64,000 bases of DNA from Acidimicrobiia bacterium (GTDB lineage: Bacteria > Actinomycetota > Acidimicrobiia > IMCC26256 > JAGPDB01). The stretch spans positions 124,001-188,000 of the forward strand of contig JAGPDB010000001.1 of NCBI GenBank assembly GCA_018057765.1, read 5' to 3'. The translations under genes were made by a program, and so were the position numbers. Below are positions 47,704-57,079 of this stretch, one piece after another. Under the pieces are notes generated by a model. It was not told where the DNA came from and ran no database searches. It was given only the letters and a program-made list of their open reading frames with translations. The first letter of the stretch is position 1. Each line of letters begins with the position of its first letter.

Positions 47704-48609
47704 ATGCAGAAAGTCGCTTATCTATTTCCTGGCCAAGGTTCACAATCAGTTGGTATGGGTAAAGTATTTCAATCAACTGAACATTTCCATATCGCACAAG
47801 ACGCAGGTATTCTTCTTGATATAGATGTAGTAGAACTTCTGTGTTCAGACAATGCGGAAATATTGAACACAACGCATAATGCACAGTTAGCAATATTGAT
47901 AACTTCGCTTATGGCTTTTGAGTCAATTGATAAATCTAGATTAAAACCGATTTTTTTTGCTGGACATTCTTTGGGTCAAGTTAGTGCTCTTATATGCTCA
48001 GAAACAATTTCTTTTGAAGAAGGCATTGAATTTGCGAGCGTACGCGCATTGGAAACACAAAAATGCGCTGATACAAAGGGCGGCAAAATGGCAGCCCTCT
48101 TAGGCATTGACTTCGACGGTGTAGTAAAACTAATACGTGAAGTCGATGGTATATATTTGGCAAATGATAATGCCCCAGGTCAAATAGTTATAGCTGGGGA
48201 TGAAAATTCCATATTACATGCTGTAGAAATCTGTAAAGATTTTGGTGCAAAAAAAGGAGTACTACTTCCAGTGAATGGTGCTTTTCATACACCTTTAATG
48301 GAACAGGCTTCACGTATTTTGACTTCCACTCTTTCGTCTATGGCCTTTAGCGACCCTATTGCACCTGTAGTTTCAAATGATGATGCAAATGCATATAAAG
48401 ACGGTGAAGTTTTTAGAAAAAAATCTGATCAACATGTTTCTCATTCTGTTAGATGGAGAGAGACAATGGATACAATCAATGCTGGACAAATAGATTTTGC
48501 AATCGAAGTAGGAAATGGTTCTTCACTTGCTGGTCTAGCAAAGCGATGCACACCAGATTTAGTAATAAAACATTACACTGATTTAATTAGAGTAGAAAAG
48601 AGTATTTAA
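47704..48609 (+). CDS. fabD: Malonyl-CoA:ACP transacylase FabD
   Basis: A 301-residue enzyme that moves malonyl groups from CoA to ACP. The N-terminal FPGQGSQ, the nucleophile Ser89 in AGHSLGQ and the active-site His in GAFHTPLM near 196 are all present. It is the first gene of a plus-strand fatty acid operon that runs to 54090. Confidence 0.96.
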   Translation: MQKVAYLFPGQGSQSVGMGKVFQSTEHFHIAQDAGILLDIDVVELLCSDNAEILNTTHNAQLAILITSLMAFESIDKSRLKPIFFAGHSLGQVSALICSETISFEEGIEFASVRALETQKCADTKGGKMAALLGIDFDGVVKLIREVDGIYLANDNAPGQIVIAGDENSILHAVEICKDFGAKKGVLLPVNGAFHTPLMEQASRILTSTLSSMAFSDPIAPVVSNDDANAYKDGEVFRKKSDQHVSHSVRWRETMDTINAGQIDFAIEVGNGSSLAGLAKRCTPDLVIKHYTDLIRVEKSI

Positions 48610-48611
48610 TA

Positions 48612-48872
48612 ATGGAAGGCGAAAGAATACTTATACCGGAGCGAATGATTGTTTCACCAGCTGATGGAGTATTTAGATCAGCTGATGATAGTGAAGATAT
48701 AATTGGAAGAAATATTAAGGTAAATGATATTATTGGATATGTTGATACGGTAAGTAAATCTGTACCGATACTTTCACCTTTTACAGGTACACTAAGAGGT
48801 TTGATCGCTCATAGTGGTGAACGACTTCGTCAACACGAGCCAGTTGCATGGCTTCGAATGCACGCCAGCTAA
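48612..48872 (+). CDS. Lipoyl/biotinyl-like carrier fold without modifiable lysine
   Basis: An 86-residue protein with the repeated beta pattern of the biotinyl/lipoyl hammerhead: IVSPADGVF, then VNDIIGYVDT, then ILSPFTGTLRGLIAHSGERLRQHEPVAWL. In carriers, a lysine (MKM or DKA) sits at the tight turn between the two halves; this protein has no lysine there (TVSKSVP is nearest). It begins 2 bp after fabD, inside the fatty acid operon. It may be a structural relative, for instance a partner of the carboxylase encoded at the end of the operon, rather than a biotin carrier. Function unknown. Confidence 0.65.
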   Translation: MEGERILIPERMIVSPADGVFRSADDSEDIIGRNIKVNDIIGYVDTVSKSVPILSPFTGTLRGLIAHSGERLRQHEPVAWLRMHAS

Positions 48873-48893
48873 ATTATAAGCAAGGAGGTAGAT

Positions 48894-49211
48894 ATGAATA
48901 AAAAGATTAAATCAGTATTAATTGCCATTGCTATAGTTGTTGTATCTATAATTGCAATTAATGTTACGACGAATCACCAACCTTATGAAAACAGGTCTAC
49001 TTGTGACTATAAAGGTGGCCCAACATCTGGTTTCGAAGATGAGAATGATTGCCCATATACAATCAAAGAAGCTAAAGAAATTACAGATTATCAAGCTTCA
49101 CCTATCTTCACTAGACAACCTGTTGGGGTCATAATTTTTTTCATAGCAATTACAAGTGTTATAACAGTTTTAATAAAAGGTCTAAAAAACCCTAAAAATA
49201 ATAAGGAATAA
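48894..49211 (+). CDS. Small two-helix membrane protein in the fab operon
   Basis: A 105-residue protein with membrane helices at about 7-26 and 76-95. Between them lies a polar 50-residue segment with two cysteines (CDYKGG, DCPYT) that could form a disulfide if extracytoplasmic. A strong AAGGAGG site precedes it, and its stop abuts the fabH start. I do not recognise the family. Its position in the operon suggests a link between fatty acid synthesis and the membrane. Confidence 0.6.
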   Translation: MNKKIKSVLIAIAIVVVSIIAINVTTNHQPYENRSTCDYKGGPTSGFEDENDCPYTIKEAKEITDYQASPIFTRQPVGVIIFFIAITSVITVLIKGLKNPKNNKE

Positions 49212-50207
49212 ATGTTTTCAATTTCTGGTTGGGGTAAAGCTGTTCCAAAAAATACCGTTACAAATGATGATCTGTCAAAATATTTAGACACTAGTGATGA
49301 ATGGATAACATCTCGAACAGGTATTAAAGAACGAAGAATTATTGATGAATCATTAGGTGAAAGCTCTTTGTCGCTTGCTGTTGAATCAGCTGAACAAGCA
49401 ATGCTGAAGTCTGGAAAGATTTCTTCTGACATCGATTGCGTGATAGTTGCTACAGCTTCAGCAACCCAACCTATCCCCTCTATGGCATCAATAGTTTCTA
49501 AACAATTAGGAATTATTGCTCCAGCATTTGATTTAAATGCTGCATGTTCAGGTTTTGTTTATGCGCTTAGTGTAGCTGCCGGATTTTTTGAATTGAAATT
49601 ATTCAAAAATATATTATTAATAGGTGTTGATACACTTTCAGTAGTCGTAGATAAAAATGATCGCTCTACAGCAATTCTTTTTGGTGACGGTGCAGGTGCT
49701 GTTGTCTTAACCTCAAATGACGATCCAAGCTCTGGTCTAATCTCTGCAGATATTGGTGGTGATGCTTCTCAATATGAAATCCTGGAAGTGCCAGCTCGAC
49801 CAAATACGCAATTAAAAGATCAAGACGTCAAAGAAGTAATAGAACATTTGCATCCATTCTTAGTTATGAATGGTAAAGAAGTCTTTAAAGTAGCCGTAAG
49901 AGCTGTAGAAAAATCTATATCTCGTGCTTTAGAAAAGGCTGAGATGTCGGTAGATAAAATAGACCACCTTTTATTACATCAAGCTAATGTGCGTATAATC
50001 GATGCTATATGCGAACGTTTAGAAGTGAGTAAAGATAAGGCGCATATAAATTTAGATAAATATGGAAATACATCAGCAGCTTCAATACCAATATTGCTTG
50101 CTGAAGTTGCTGACAAAAATCGATTTAGTGACGGGGATCTTTTAGTATTTTGTGGGTTCGGTGCTGGAATGACATGGGGAACATGCATATTGCGCTGGAA
50201 AAATTAA
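49212..50207 (+). CDS. fabH: 3-oxoacyl-ACP synthase III (FabH)
   Basis: A 331-residue initiating condensing enzyme. The catalytic triad is Cys112 (AACSGF), His in LLLHQAN and Asn in YGNTSAAS. It condenses an acyl-CoA primer with malonyl-ACP to start each chain. Gene starts immediately after the preceding stop codon. Confidence 0.96.
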   Translation: MFSISGWGKAVPKNTVTNDDLSKYLDTSDEWITSRTGIKERRIIDESLGESSLSLAVESAEQAMLKSGKISSDIDCVIVATASATQPIPSMASIVSKQLGIIAPAFDLNAACSGFVYALSVAAGFFELKLFKNILLIGVDTLSVVVDKNDRSTAILFGDGAGAVVLTSNDDPSSGLISADIGGDASQYEILEVPARPNTQLKDQDVKEVIEHLHPFLVMNGKEVFKVAVRAVEKSISRALEKAEMSVDKIDHLLLHQANVRIIDAICERLEVSKDKAHINLDKYGNTSAASIPILLAEVADKNRFSDGDLLVFCGFGAGMTWGTCILRWKN

Positions 50208-50226
50208 GGAATATACAGGTAATTTA

Positions 50227-50991
50227 ATGAATAATAAAACTGAAGACACTAAAACAACTATTGCACTTGTTACTGGCGGATCAAAAGGTATAGGACAAGC
50301 CTGTGTAATTGCTTTAACAAAATTAGGTTATCATGTTGCATTTTCATATGCATCAGATACACAAGGAGCTGAGCAAACTATTAAATTAGCTAGCGAATTT
50401 GGAGAAACACCACTTGCAATAAAATCTGATGTTTCATCATCAAAAAGTGTCGACGAAATGTTTAGTGAGATAGAAGACAAAATCGGCAACGTTACGGTTT
50501 TAGTTAATAATGCAGGTATTGCAAAAGATAATTTAGTTATGCGTATGAAAGATGACGAATGGAATGCTGTTATAGACACAAACCTTTCGGGAGCTTTTTA
50601 TGCAATTCGTCGTGCTTCTCGTAATATGATGAAAAATAAATGGGGACGTATAATAAATATTTCTTCGATAAATGCATACGTAGGGCCGCCAGGACAAATT
50701 AATTATGCAGCTGCAAAAGCTGGCCTTATTGGTATGACACGTTCTGTTGCTAGCGAATTAGCATCACGAAATATTACGGCAAATGTTATTGCGCCAGGTG
50801 CTATAGATACGCCAATTTGGAGTGAAACTGCTCAAGAAAGAATTGAGCAAATTACAACTAGTATACCTTTAGCTAGGTTCGGTCAACCAGAAGAGATAGC
50901 AAGTGCTGTAGCATTTCTAGCGTCAAAAGAGTCAAGCTATATAACTGGTGTCGTATTGCCAGTTGATGGTGGCGTAGGTATGGGTACATGA
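50227..50991 (+). CDS. fabG: 3-oxoacyl-ACP reductase FabG
   Basis: A 254-residue short-chain dehydrogenase with the NADP-binding TGGSKGIG loop (17-23), NNAG at 94-97 and the catalytic Ser147, Tyr160 and Lys164. It reduces 3-oxoacyl-ACP in each elongation cycle. It is followed by a 160-bp gap and acpP. Confidence 0.93.
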   Translation: MNNKTEDTKTTIALVTGGSKGIGQACVIALTKLGYHVAFSYASDTQGAEQTIKLASEFGETPLAIKSDVSSSKSVDEMFSEIEDKIGNVTVLVNNAGIAKDNLVMRMKDDEWNAVIDTNLSGAFYAIRRASRNMMKNKWGRIINISSINAYVGPPGQINYAAAKAGLIGMTRSVASELASRNITANVIAPGAIDTPIWSETAQERIEQITTSIPLARFGQPEEIASAVAFLASKESSYITGVVLPVDGGVGMGT

Positions 50992-51151
50992 TTAAATTTC
51001 AATTAAAGTTCAATACTTGTAAAAGAAGAGCAAACCATTTTATTTGTAATAAAGTATATGACCAAACAAAGAACTTGTTTTAGAATAATATATTCAAAAA
51101 CTTAAAGATGTAAAACAAATCTAGATAAAACTAGTAAACGAAAGAGGAAAA

Positions 51152-51394
51152 ATGGAACGATCAGAAATAGTTACAACAATAACTGAATTAGCTGTAGAAC
51201 TTTTAGGAGTTGACGAATCTAAAGTAACAGAAGCAGCACGCTTTAAAGAAGATCTAGATGCAGACAGTCTTGATATTGTTGAATTTGTAATGGGTATGGA
51301 AGAAAAATTTGATGTTGAACTTCCAGAAAGCGAAGTTGAAGGTGTTGCAACTGTTGGACAAGCTGTTGACCTTATAGTTTCAAAACAAGGCTAA
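51152..51394 (+). CDS. acpP: Acyl carrier protein
   Basis: An 80-residue acidic four-helix carrier. The phosphopantetheine attachment site is Ser39 in DADSLD. A clear AGAGGA ribosome binding site precedes the start. The 160-bp gap before it may hold its own promoter, since ACP is usually needed in large amounts. Confidence 0.97.
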   Translation: MERSEIVTTITELAVELLGVDESKVTEAARFKEDLDADSLDIVEFVMGMEEKFDVELPESEVEGVATVGQAVDLIVSKQG

Positions 51395-51422
51395 TTTAAA
51401 AAAGGTAATCAGGTAGGCACAA

Positions 51423-52679
51423 ATGATTGATAGAGAAAATTCGAGACGAGCTGTAATAACAGGTATGGGTGTAAAAACTCCTGCGGGTTGTGATATAGAA
51501 ACTTTTTGGTCACGTATTAACTCAGGAGACTCTTGTGCATCAAAAATTAAAGGATTTGATGCTTCAAAGCTAAGTGTTGACTTTGCTTGTGAAGTTGACA
51601 ATGAAGAACTTAATTTAGACAAATATGTTAATACCAAAGATGCACGTCGACTCGATCGATTTACACATCTTGGTTTAGCTGCAGCTATAGATGCAATAGA
51701 TCATTCTGGTATTAAAGACTCACCATACGATCCTTTTCGTGCTGGTGTAGTTACCGGTACAGGTGTTGGTGGTATTTCAACGCTTGAAGAACAATGGTCT
51801 GTTTATCAAGAAAAAGGACCTGGCCGAGTTAGCCCATTTTTCGTTCCTTCAATGATGGCTAATGCTATTGCTGGTCATGTTTCAATTATGGCTAACTTTG
51901 CGGGAGTAAATATAAATATTACAACTGCTTGTGCTGCAGGTTCTCATGCTATTGGTGAGGCTGCGCGTCTTATATGGGACGGTACTTGCGATGTTGTTTT
52001 GAGTGGTAGCGCTGAAGCTGGTGTAACACCTTTGGTTGTTTCAGCATTCGCAAAAATGGGAGCACTCAGCAAACGTGTTGATGATCCTAAAGCTGCTTCT
52101 CGTCCTTTCGATAAAGATCGTGATGGTTTTGTGATAGGTGAAGGTGCAGGTTTTATGGTTGTTGAATCACTTGAATCAGCATTAAAGCGTGGTGCAACAA
52201 TTTATGGCGAAATCGTAGGTTATGGACGTAGTGGTGATGCTTATCATATAACTGCTCCACATCCAGAAGGTGGCGGAGCGGGACGAGCTATGAAAATGGC
52301 TTTAGATACTGCCGGCGAAAAACCTAGTTTTGTAAAACATATTAATGTTCATGGTACGTCTACCCCACTTGGAGATATTGGCGAAGCAAAAGCTATCGAT
52401 ACTATTTTTGGAGAAGATGCACCACCAATAACTAGCACCAAGGGTGTTACAGGTCATTTAATTGCTGGTGCTGGATCAGTCGAAGCAATTATTGCTGTAC
52501 TAACTATTAGAGACAAATCTATACCCCCTACTGCTAATCTTGATAATAAAGATGAGCGTATTGAATTAGATGTTGTAAGTGGTCAGCCTCGTAAATATGA
52601 TGGTGGACCTGTAATGTCAAACTCTTTTGGCTTTGGTGGACATAATGCTGCTGTGCTCATTGCTCCTTATGAATCATAA
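51423..52679 (+). CDS. fabF: 3-oxoacyl-ACP synthase II (FabF)
   Basis: A 418-residue elongating condensing enzyme: catalytic Cys170 in TTACAAGSHA, then the two histidines in NVHGTSTPLGD and GVTGHLIAGAG. It lies 28 bp behind acpP, as in many bacteria. Confidence 0.96.
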   Translation: MIDRENSRRAVITGMGVKTPAGCDIETFWSRINSGDSCASKIKGFDASKLSVDFACEVDNEELNLDKYVNTKDARRLDRFTHLGLAAAIDAIDHSGIKDSPYDPFRAGVVTGTGVGGISTLEEQWSVYQEKGPGRVSPFFVPSMMANAIAGHVSIMANFAGVNINITTACAAGSHAIGEAARLIWDGTCDVVLSGSAEAGVTPLVVSAFAKMGALSKRVDDPKAASRPFDKDRDGFVIGEGAGFMVVESLESALKRGATIYGEIVGYGRSGDAYHITAPHPEGGGAGRAMKMALDTAGEKPSFVKHINVHGTSTPLGDIGEAKAIDTIFGEDAPPITSTKGVTGHLIAGAGSVEAIIAVLTIRDKSIPPTANLDNKDERIELDVVSGQPRKYDGGPVMSNSFGFGGHNAAVLIAPYES

Positions 52680-52692
52680 CTAGTATAGGTAT

Positions 52693-54090
52693 ATGGAAAA
52701 TAAATTCGCTCCTATTAGTATTTCTGATAGATCAGTATTTTTAAATCATCATAGTGCTGTAACTTCATCATCTATAGAAGAAATTAATGGCCGTAAAGTC
52801 GTTGTACTTAAAGTTGGTGGCGGATCTCGACATGGTGCCATTACAGCGTATGATGCTGACACTATGAAACAAAGCGTTCAGTTAAGTGGAAAGCTTGGAA
52901 TACCTTTTCTTACTGTATTAAATACTTCAGGATCTGATATCACTGAAGGTCCAATAGGTTTACACGTTTGGGGTTCTTTCGCAGGCGAACTTGCACGCTT
53001 AAGTGGAGTTGTACCAACAGTTGCAATTGTTACGGGTGCATGCGTAAGTGGACCATCGCTAATATTAGGTTTGGTAGATTTTGTTATAACTACTGCCGAT
53101 GCTTTTGCTTATGTAAGTGGTCCAGGTTCAGTACTAGAGTTCACAGGGGTATCTGTGACTAAAGAAGAAATTGGGTCTCCTACTCTTCTTGCAAATTCTG
53201 GGGTTGGATCTTTGTCAGCACAAGATGAGGATGAAGCAATTGAAATCTTTGAATCATTGTTAGAATTTTTACCTGATAATCATCTTTGCGATATTCCTAT
53301 TATACAAACTGATGATGAAAAAGAACGCGAAACTAAAATAGCACGCGAAACTGTTCCTGAAAATGCTCAAGCCGGTTATGATATGCACGATGTTTTAAAC
53401 GATGTTTTTGATCTAGATAGTGTTTTAGAAATTCGTCCTACTTATGCACCTAATATGTTGACTTGTTTCGCATTATTAAATGGTCGCTCTGTTGGTATAA
53501 TAGCTAACCAACCAATAGCTCGAGCTGGAACTATAGATATTGAAGCATCGAGAAAAGCAGCACGTTTTGTTTCGATATGCGATGCCTATAATATTCCTAT
53601 AGTGACTTTTGTTGATACTCCTGGTTTTGAGCCTGGTAAAGATTTAGAATGGCGTGGAATGATCCGCCATGGTGCCGAATTAGTTTATGCTTATGCACAA
53701 GCAAGTGTACCTAGGCTATGTTTGATAATTCGAAAAAGTTATGGTGGTGCTTACATTGTTATGGATTCGAAAAACCTTGGGAACGACTGGTGTGGTGCAT
53801 GGCCAACTTCTGAAATTGCTGTTATGGGAGCAAGTGGTGCTGTTGCAATTTTGAACAGAAAAGAAATAGCTGCTTGTGATAATGAACAAGAACAAGCAAC
53901 ATGTCGTGAAGGTTTGATTAAAGAATATGAAACTAAATTTTCTAATCCAAATCAAGCAGGAGAATTGGGTTATGTAGATGCAATTATTGAACCTTTAGCT
54001 ACCCGTTCTATATTAATTCAGGTATTGGAATCACTGATTTCTAAAAAAGAAGAACCAAATATGCGCAAGCACGGTAACTCTCCCCTTTAA
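52693..54090 (+). CDS. accD: Acyl-CoA carboxylase carboxyltransferase (beta) subunit
   Basis: A 465-residue protein with two crotonase-like halves, as in the actinobacterial acetyl-/propionyl-CoA carboxylase beta subunits. The first half has the oxyanion region around TVAIVTGACVSGPSL, the second FVDTPGFEPGKDLEWRGMIRHGAEL and RKSYGGAYIVM. It transfers the carboxyl group from biotin to acetyl-CoA to make malonyl-CoA. The zinc finger of E. coli AccD is absent. The partner biotinylated subunit is not in the window. It closes the fatty acid operon. Confidence 0.88.
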   Translation: MENKFAPISISDRSVFLNHHSAVTSSSIEEINGRKVVVLKVGGGSRHGAITAYDADTMKQSVQLSGKLGIPFLTVLNTSGSDITEGPIGLHVWGSFAGELARLSGVVPTVAIVTGACVSGPSLILGLVDFVITTADAFAYVSGPGSVLEFTGVSVTKEEIGSPTLLANSGVGSLSAQDEDEAIEIFESLLEFLPDNHLCDIPIIQTDDEKERETKIARETVPENAQAGYDMHDVLNDVFDLDSVLEIRPTYAPNMLTCFALLNGRSVGIIANQPIARAGTIDIEASRKAARFVSICDAYNIPIVTFVDTPGFEPGKDLEWRGMIRHGAELVYAYAQASVPRLCLIIRKSYGGAYIVMDSKNLGNDWCGAWPTSEIAVMGASGAVAILNRKEIAACDNEQEQATCREGLIKEYETKFSNPNQAGELGYVDAIIEPLATRSILIQVLESLISKKEEPNMRKHGNSPL

Positions 54091-54165
54091 AAACGACAAG
54101 AGCCTGCAAGGACGGACCCTGCAAAATTAGGACAGACACTGCGGTTTTGTTTTAAAAATGAAAAT

Positions 54166-54195
54166 TTGACTAAATCATAGTTAATTACGTAAAAT
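54166..54195 (+). promoter_or_regulatory. Consensus promoter for a leaderless transcript
   Basis: TTGACT (54166-54171) and TAAAAT (54190-54195) are 18 bp apart. The next start codon (ATG, 54202) is only six bases behind the -10 box, so transcription should begin on it. Confidence 0.65.
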
Positions 54196-54201
54196 ACCTA
54201 G

Positions 54202-54642
54202 ATGACTAGAAATTCAAATGCAAATATACCTTTATCTCTACAAGTTAGGTATGTAGCTCAGGCTATGAATCCATTAAATGTACCAAGAAGATTTTTCAAT
54301 TGGAAAAATAATACCTCATTTAGAAAAAAAAATAATGCTTTAGGTATTGCACTGATGCTACCAGGATTTGTTTCAGTGCCTGCTGGATCTGTCATGTCTA
54401 TGAAATATGAAGGGATTGTAGCTGATTGCAATATTCCGTTAAAAAATTTACATGCTGAAATGAGGGATCCTAGAACAGTGCATGAACCAGAAGTTTGTAA
54501 GGCTGCGCGCGAAGCAAGTAATCATGGAAAAGATATTTTATATGCAGGAATCGCGGAAATGACAGCCGCAACTACCCTCATTGTGTTAAGAGACTCTCCA
54601 TTAAATAAACGAAGACCAGAATTATCATCAATTACTCCATAA
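54202..54642 (+). CDS. Orphan protein of unknown function
   Basis: A 146-residue protein I do not recognise. The centre is mildly hydrophobic (IALMLPGFVSVPAGSVM, about 49-66) and the ends are polar and basic. A single cysteine pair (DCN at about 76 and VCKA near 99) is visible but no known motif. It has a strong promoter next to its start and is probably leaderless. It is alone between the fatty acid operon and the convergent nhaA gene. The promoter and protein-like composition argue that it is a real gene. Confidence 0.6.
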   Translation: MTRNSNANIPLSLQVRYVAQAMNPLNVPRRFFNWKNNTSFRKKNNALGIALMLPGFVSVPAGSVMSMKYEGIVADCNIPLKNLHAEMRDPRTVHEPEVCKAAREASNHGKDILYAGIAEMTAATTLIVLRDSPLNKRRPELSSITP

Positions 54643-54712
54643 AAGAATTATTATAATTAAGACAAGTTTTAAGCGAAACAAAATATTGATTTATTCAAAT
54701 ACTAAATAGTGA

Positions 54713-55780
54713 TCAAACTGAATCTTGAACTTCTTTAGATAGGTCTTTTGCTTTATAAGTGAGTATTGAAGCGACTAATCCTGCAAGGACAGTAGCGAAT
54801 ATTATTGCTACCTTACCTATAATCAGCATCTCTGCATTTTCTCTTAAAGCAACATTAACTAGATACAAAGATAAAGTAAAACCAATTCCTGCTATAGCTG
54901 CACTAATAAGCATATGCTGATTATTACAATTCCTAGGCAATACTGTCCACTTCTTTTTTACTGAAATCATTGCAGTATAGTAAACACCTAATATTTTTCC
55001 AATTGTTTGAGATGTGAGCAAAGCCCAAAATAATGGTGCTGATATTATTGATGTTATTGTCAAACCGGATAAGGACACACCAGCATTTGCTAAAGCAAAT
55101 AATGGCAATATCATAAAATTTACTACTAGCGTTAAATGTGTTAATAATTTACGACGTATTTTATATTTATGTATCTTTTCAGGGAGTATAAAACCAAGTA
55201 TAACTGCAATAATTGTTGGAGATAATTTACCATCCAAAATTGATAACATGGCTAAGCCTCCAATGTCATCTATTACAACAAATGCAAGAACAAATATTCT
55301 AAGCTCACTAGGAATTTTGCTTGAGAAAAAGCTTAATAGAGCAAGCGCGAATACAGCATCTGTTGCAACCGGTACTGGCAATGAATGAAAAATTGTGGAC
55401 GCATCAGTAGAGGAAAAAAAATGTGTAGCTATTGCCCAAATGAACATAAAGAGCATCGGTATTAACATTCCACCTAATGCACAGATAAATGGAAGTCGCC
55501 TTTGTTCTTTCGTCCTAAGATGACCATGGGTAAATTCATGCCTAATTTCTAACCCAGCAGCAAAAAAGAATATAGACATCAATACTTCATTTACAAAATC
55601 AATTCGTGATAAATGGCTAATACCAATACCATTATCCCAAAATTCAATATAAGAAGATGAAACATTAGCGAAGATAATAGCCAGAATTGCAACGAGTAAA
55701 ATTAACCCACCCGCAGTTCGTTGAACTTTAGTGCTGAGCTGGTGAGAAGTAGCGAAAAGTCGTTTATAAATAAATTCCAT
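54713..55780 (-). CDS. nhaA: Na+/H+ antiporter NhaA
   Basis: A 355-residue inner-membrane antiporter with about eleven helices. The ion-binding pair is in VVIDDIGG, matching the two essential aspartates of the family. Other family features are FFAAGLEIRHEF and PVATDAVFAL. It exports Na+ or Li+ in exchange for protons, in keeping with a saline or alkaline-exposed habitat. Confidence 0.94.
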   Translation of the reverse strand: MEFIYKRLFATSHQLSTKVQRTAGGLILLVAILAIIFANVSSSYIEFWDNGIGISHLSRIDFVNEVLMSIFFFAAGLEIRHEFTHGHLRTKEQRRLPFICALGGMLIPMLFMFIWAIATHFFSSTDASTIFHSLPVPVATDAVFALALLSFFSSKIPSELRIFVLAFVVIDDIGGLAMLSILDGKLSPTIIAVILGFILPEKIHKYKIRRKLLTHLTLVVNFMILPLFALANAGVSLSGLTITSIISAPLFWALLTSQTIGKILGVYYTAMISVKKKWTVLPRNCNNQHMLISAAIAGIGFTLSLYLVNVALRENAEMLIIGKVAIIFATVLAGLVASILTYKAKDLSKEVQDSV

Positions 55781-55818
55781 GTACCAACAATTCTAATAGT
55801 TATATCTTAGATAGGATC

Positions 55819-56283
55819 TTATAGCGATTTTAATATTTCTTCGGCAAATGGAACAGTGTCTTTTGGAGATATTTTATATTTCGCACCTGCAATTTTTCCT
55901 TTTTCATCGACTACAAAACATGACCGAATAATTCCCATATATTTTTTTCCGTACATAGATTTTTCTGCCCAAGTACCATAGCTTTCTGACACATGGTGTT
56001 CATGATCAGCAAGCAATGGGAAACCCAAAGTATATTTATCATCAAATGTTTTTTGTTTTTTTGATGTATCTGGTGATACTCCGATTATTTTAGCATTAAG
56101 ACTATTTAGATCACTAGTAGCATCTCTCAATTCACAGCTCTGGACTGTACAACCAGGTGTGCTTGCACGTGGGTAGAAATATATTACATAAGGCGCTCCT
56201 CTGAATTCCTTTTCAGTACGCATATTTCCGTCTTGATCTTCACATTTAAAACTTGGTGCCTTGTCGCCTACTTTGAGTTCCAT
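55819..56283 (-). CDS. bcp: Peroxiredoxin Bcp/PrxQ type
   Basis: About 154 residues from the chosen start. A thiol peroxidase with peroxidatic Cys45 and resolving Cys50 (TPGCTVQSCELRD), the PrxQ arrangement with five residues spacing. It removes hydrogen peroxide and organic peroxides. The frame opens at 56307, but the ATG at 56283, behind AGGGAG at normal spacing, gives the standard N terminus MELKVGDKAP. Confidence 0.93.
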   Translation of the reverse strand: MELKVGDKAPSFKCEDQDGNMRTEKEFRGAPYVIYFYPRASTPGCTVQSCELRDATSDLNSLNAKIIGVSPDTSKKQKTFDDKYTLGFPLLADHEHHVSESYGTWAEKSMYGKKYMGIIRSCFVVDEKGKIAGAKYKISPKDTVPFAEEILKSL

Positions 56284-56312
56284 CATTCTCCCTATTCTTA
56301 TATACATATTAA

Positions 56313-56343
56313 TAAAAAAAGGGGAAGCAATGCTTCCCCTTTC
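56313..56343 (-). terminator. Intrinsic terminator of the fasciclin gene
   Basis: A 10-bp perfect stem (AAGGGGAAGC / GCTTCCCCTT) with a 3-base loop is followed on the minus strand by a U-run. It lies 21 bp behind the fasciclin stop and before the bcp start. Confidence 0.85.
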
Positions 56344-56363
56344 AATAATTATTTTTTTATTTA

Positions 56364-57002
56364 TTAAAGTTTTAGATCTTTTGGAATCATAACTGTATCT
56401 ATTAAGTGAATAACACCATTTGATGCATTAACATTAACCAAGGTAACGTTTACTACTTGACCAGTATCTGTAGTCAAAGTAACGTTTCCATCTTTGATAC
56501 CAACAGTTAGTGTTGAACCTTCAACCATAGTAATTACCTGACCATCGCTTAGATCTGAAGACAAAGCTTTTGTTGCAGCAACATGGTATGTAAGTACTTG
56601 TTTTAAAGCATCTGGATTAGCTGCAAGCGCATCTAATGTTGCTTTTGGAACTTTAGCAAACGCAGCATTAGTAGGTGCGAATACTGTGAATGGTCCTTCG
56701 CTACTTAAAGTATTAGCAAGTCCTGCTTTGACAACTAAATCTACAAGTGTTGAAGCGTCTGGGTTACCTGATGCAATTTCAACAATAGTTTTTGAGTTAC
56801 TACTCATTATTTTATCTGCTGGAAGACTACTATCGTCTTTCGTCATCATTACATCATCTTTTTTATCCATATCTTTAGACTTAGATGTTTCTTCTTTTTT
56901 AGATTTCTTATCATCTTTAGTATCACTATTATTGCTACAAGCAACAAGCACTAATGATAGAGCCAACATGGCTACTATTACTTTAAATATATTTTTTCGC
57001 AT
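56364..57002 (-). CDS. Fasciclin-domain lipoprotein
   Basis: A 212-residue surface lipoprotein: signal peptide with lipobox LVAC (Cys22), a Lys/Asp-rich linker (about 25-60) and one fasciclin (FAS1) domain at about 70-212, with the conserved GPFTVFAPTNAAF and a C-terminal NGVIHLIDTVM. FAS1 domains act in adhesion or matrix contact. The start is preceded by AGGGAG. Confidence 0.93.
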   Translation of the reverse strand: MRKNIFKVIVAMLALSLVLVACSNNSDTKDDKKSKKEETSKSKDMDKKDDVMMTKDDSSLPADKIMSSNSKTIVEIASGNPDASTLVDLVVKAGLANTLSSEGPFTVFAPTNAAFAKVPKATLDALAANPDALKQVLTYHVAATKALSSDLSDGQVITMVEGSTLTVGIKDGNVTLTTDTGQVVNVTLVNVNASNGVIHLIDTVMIPKDLKL

Positions 57003-57079
57003 TTAAGCTCCCTTTTAAGAGTTACACCAGTTTTCCTGGATATATATATTACGAAGCAAAAATATTTCTTGGATTAATT

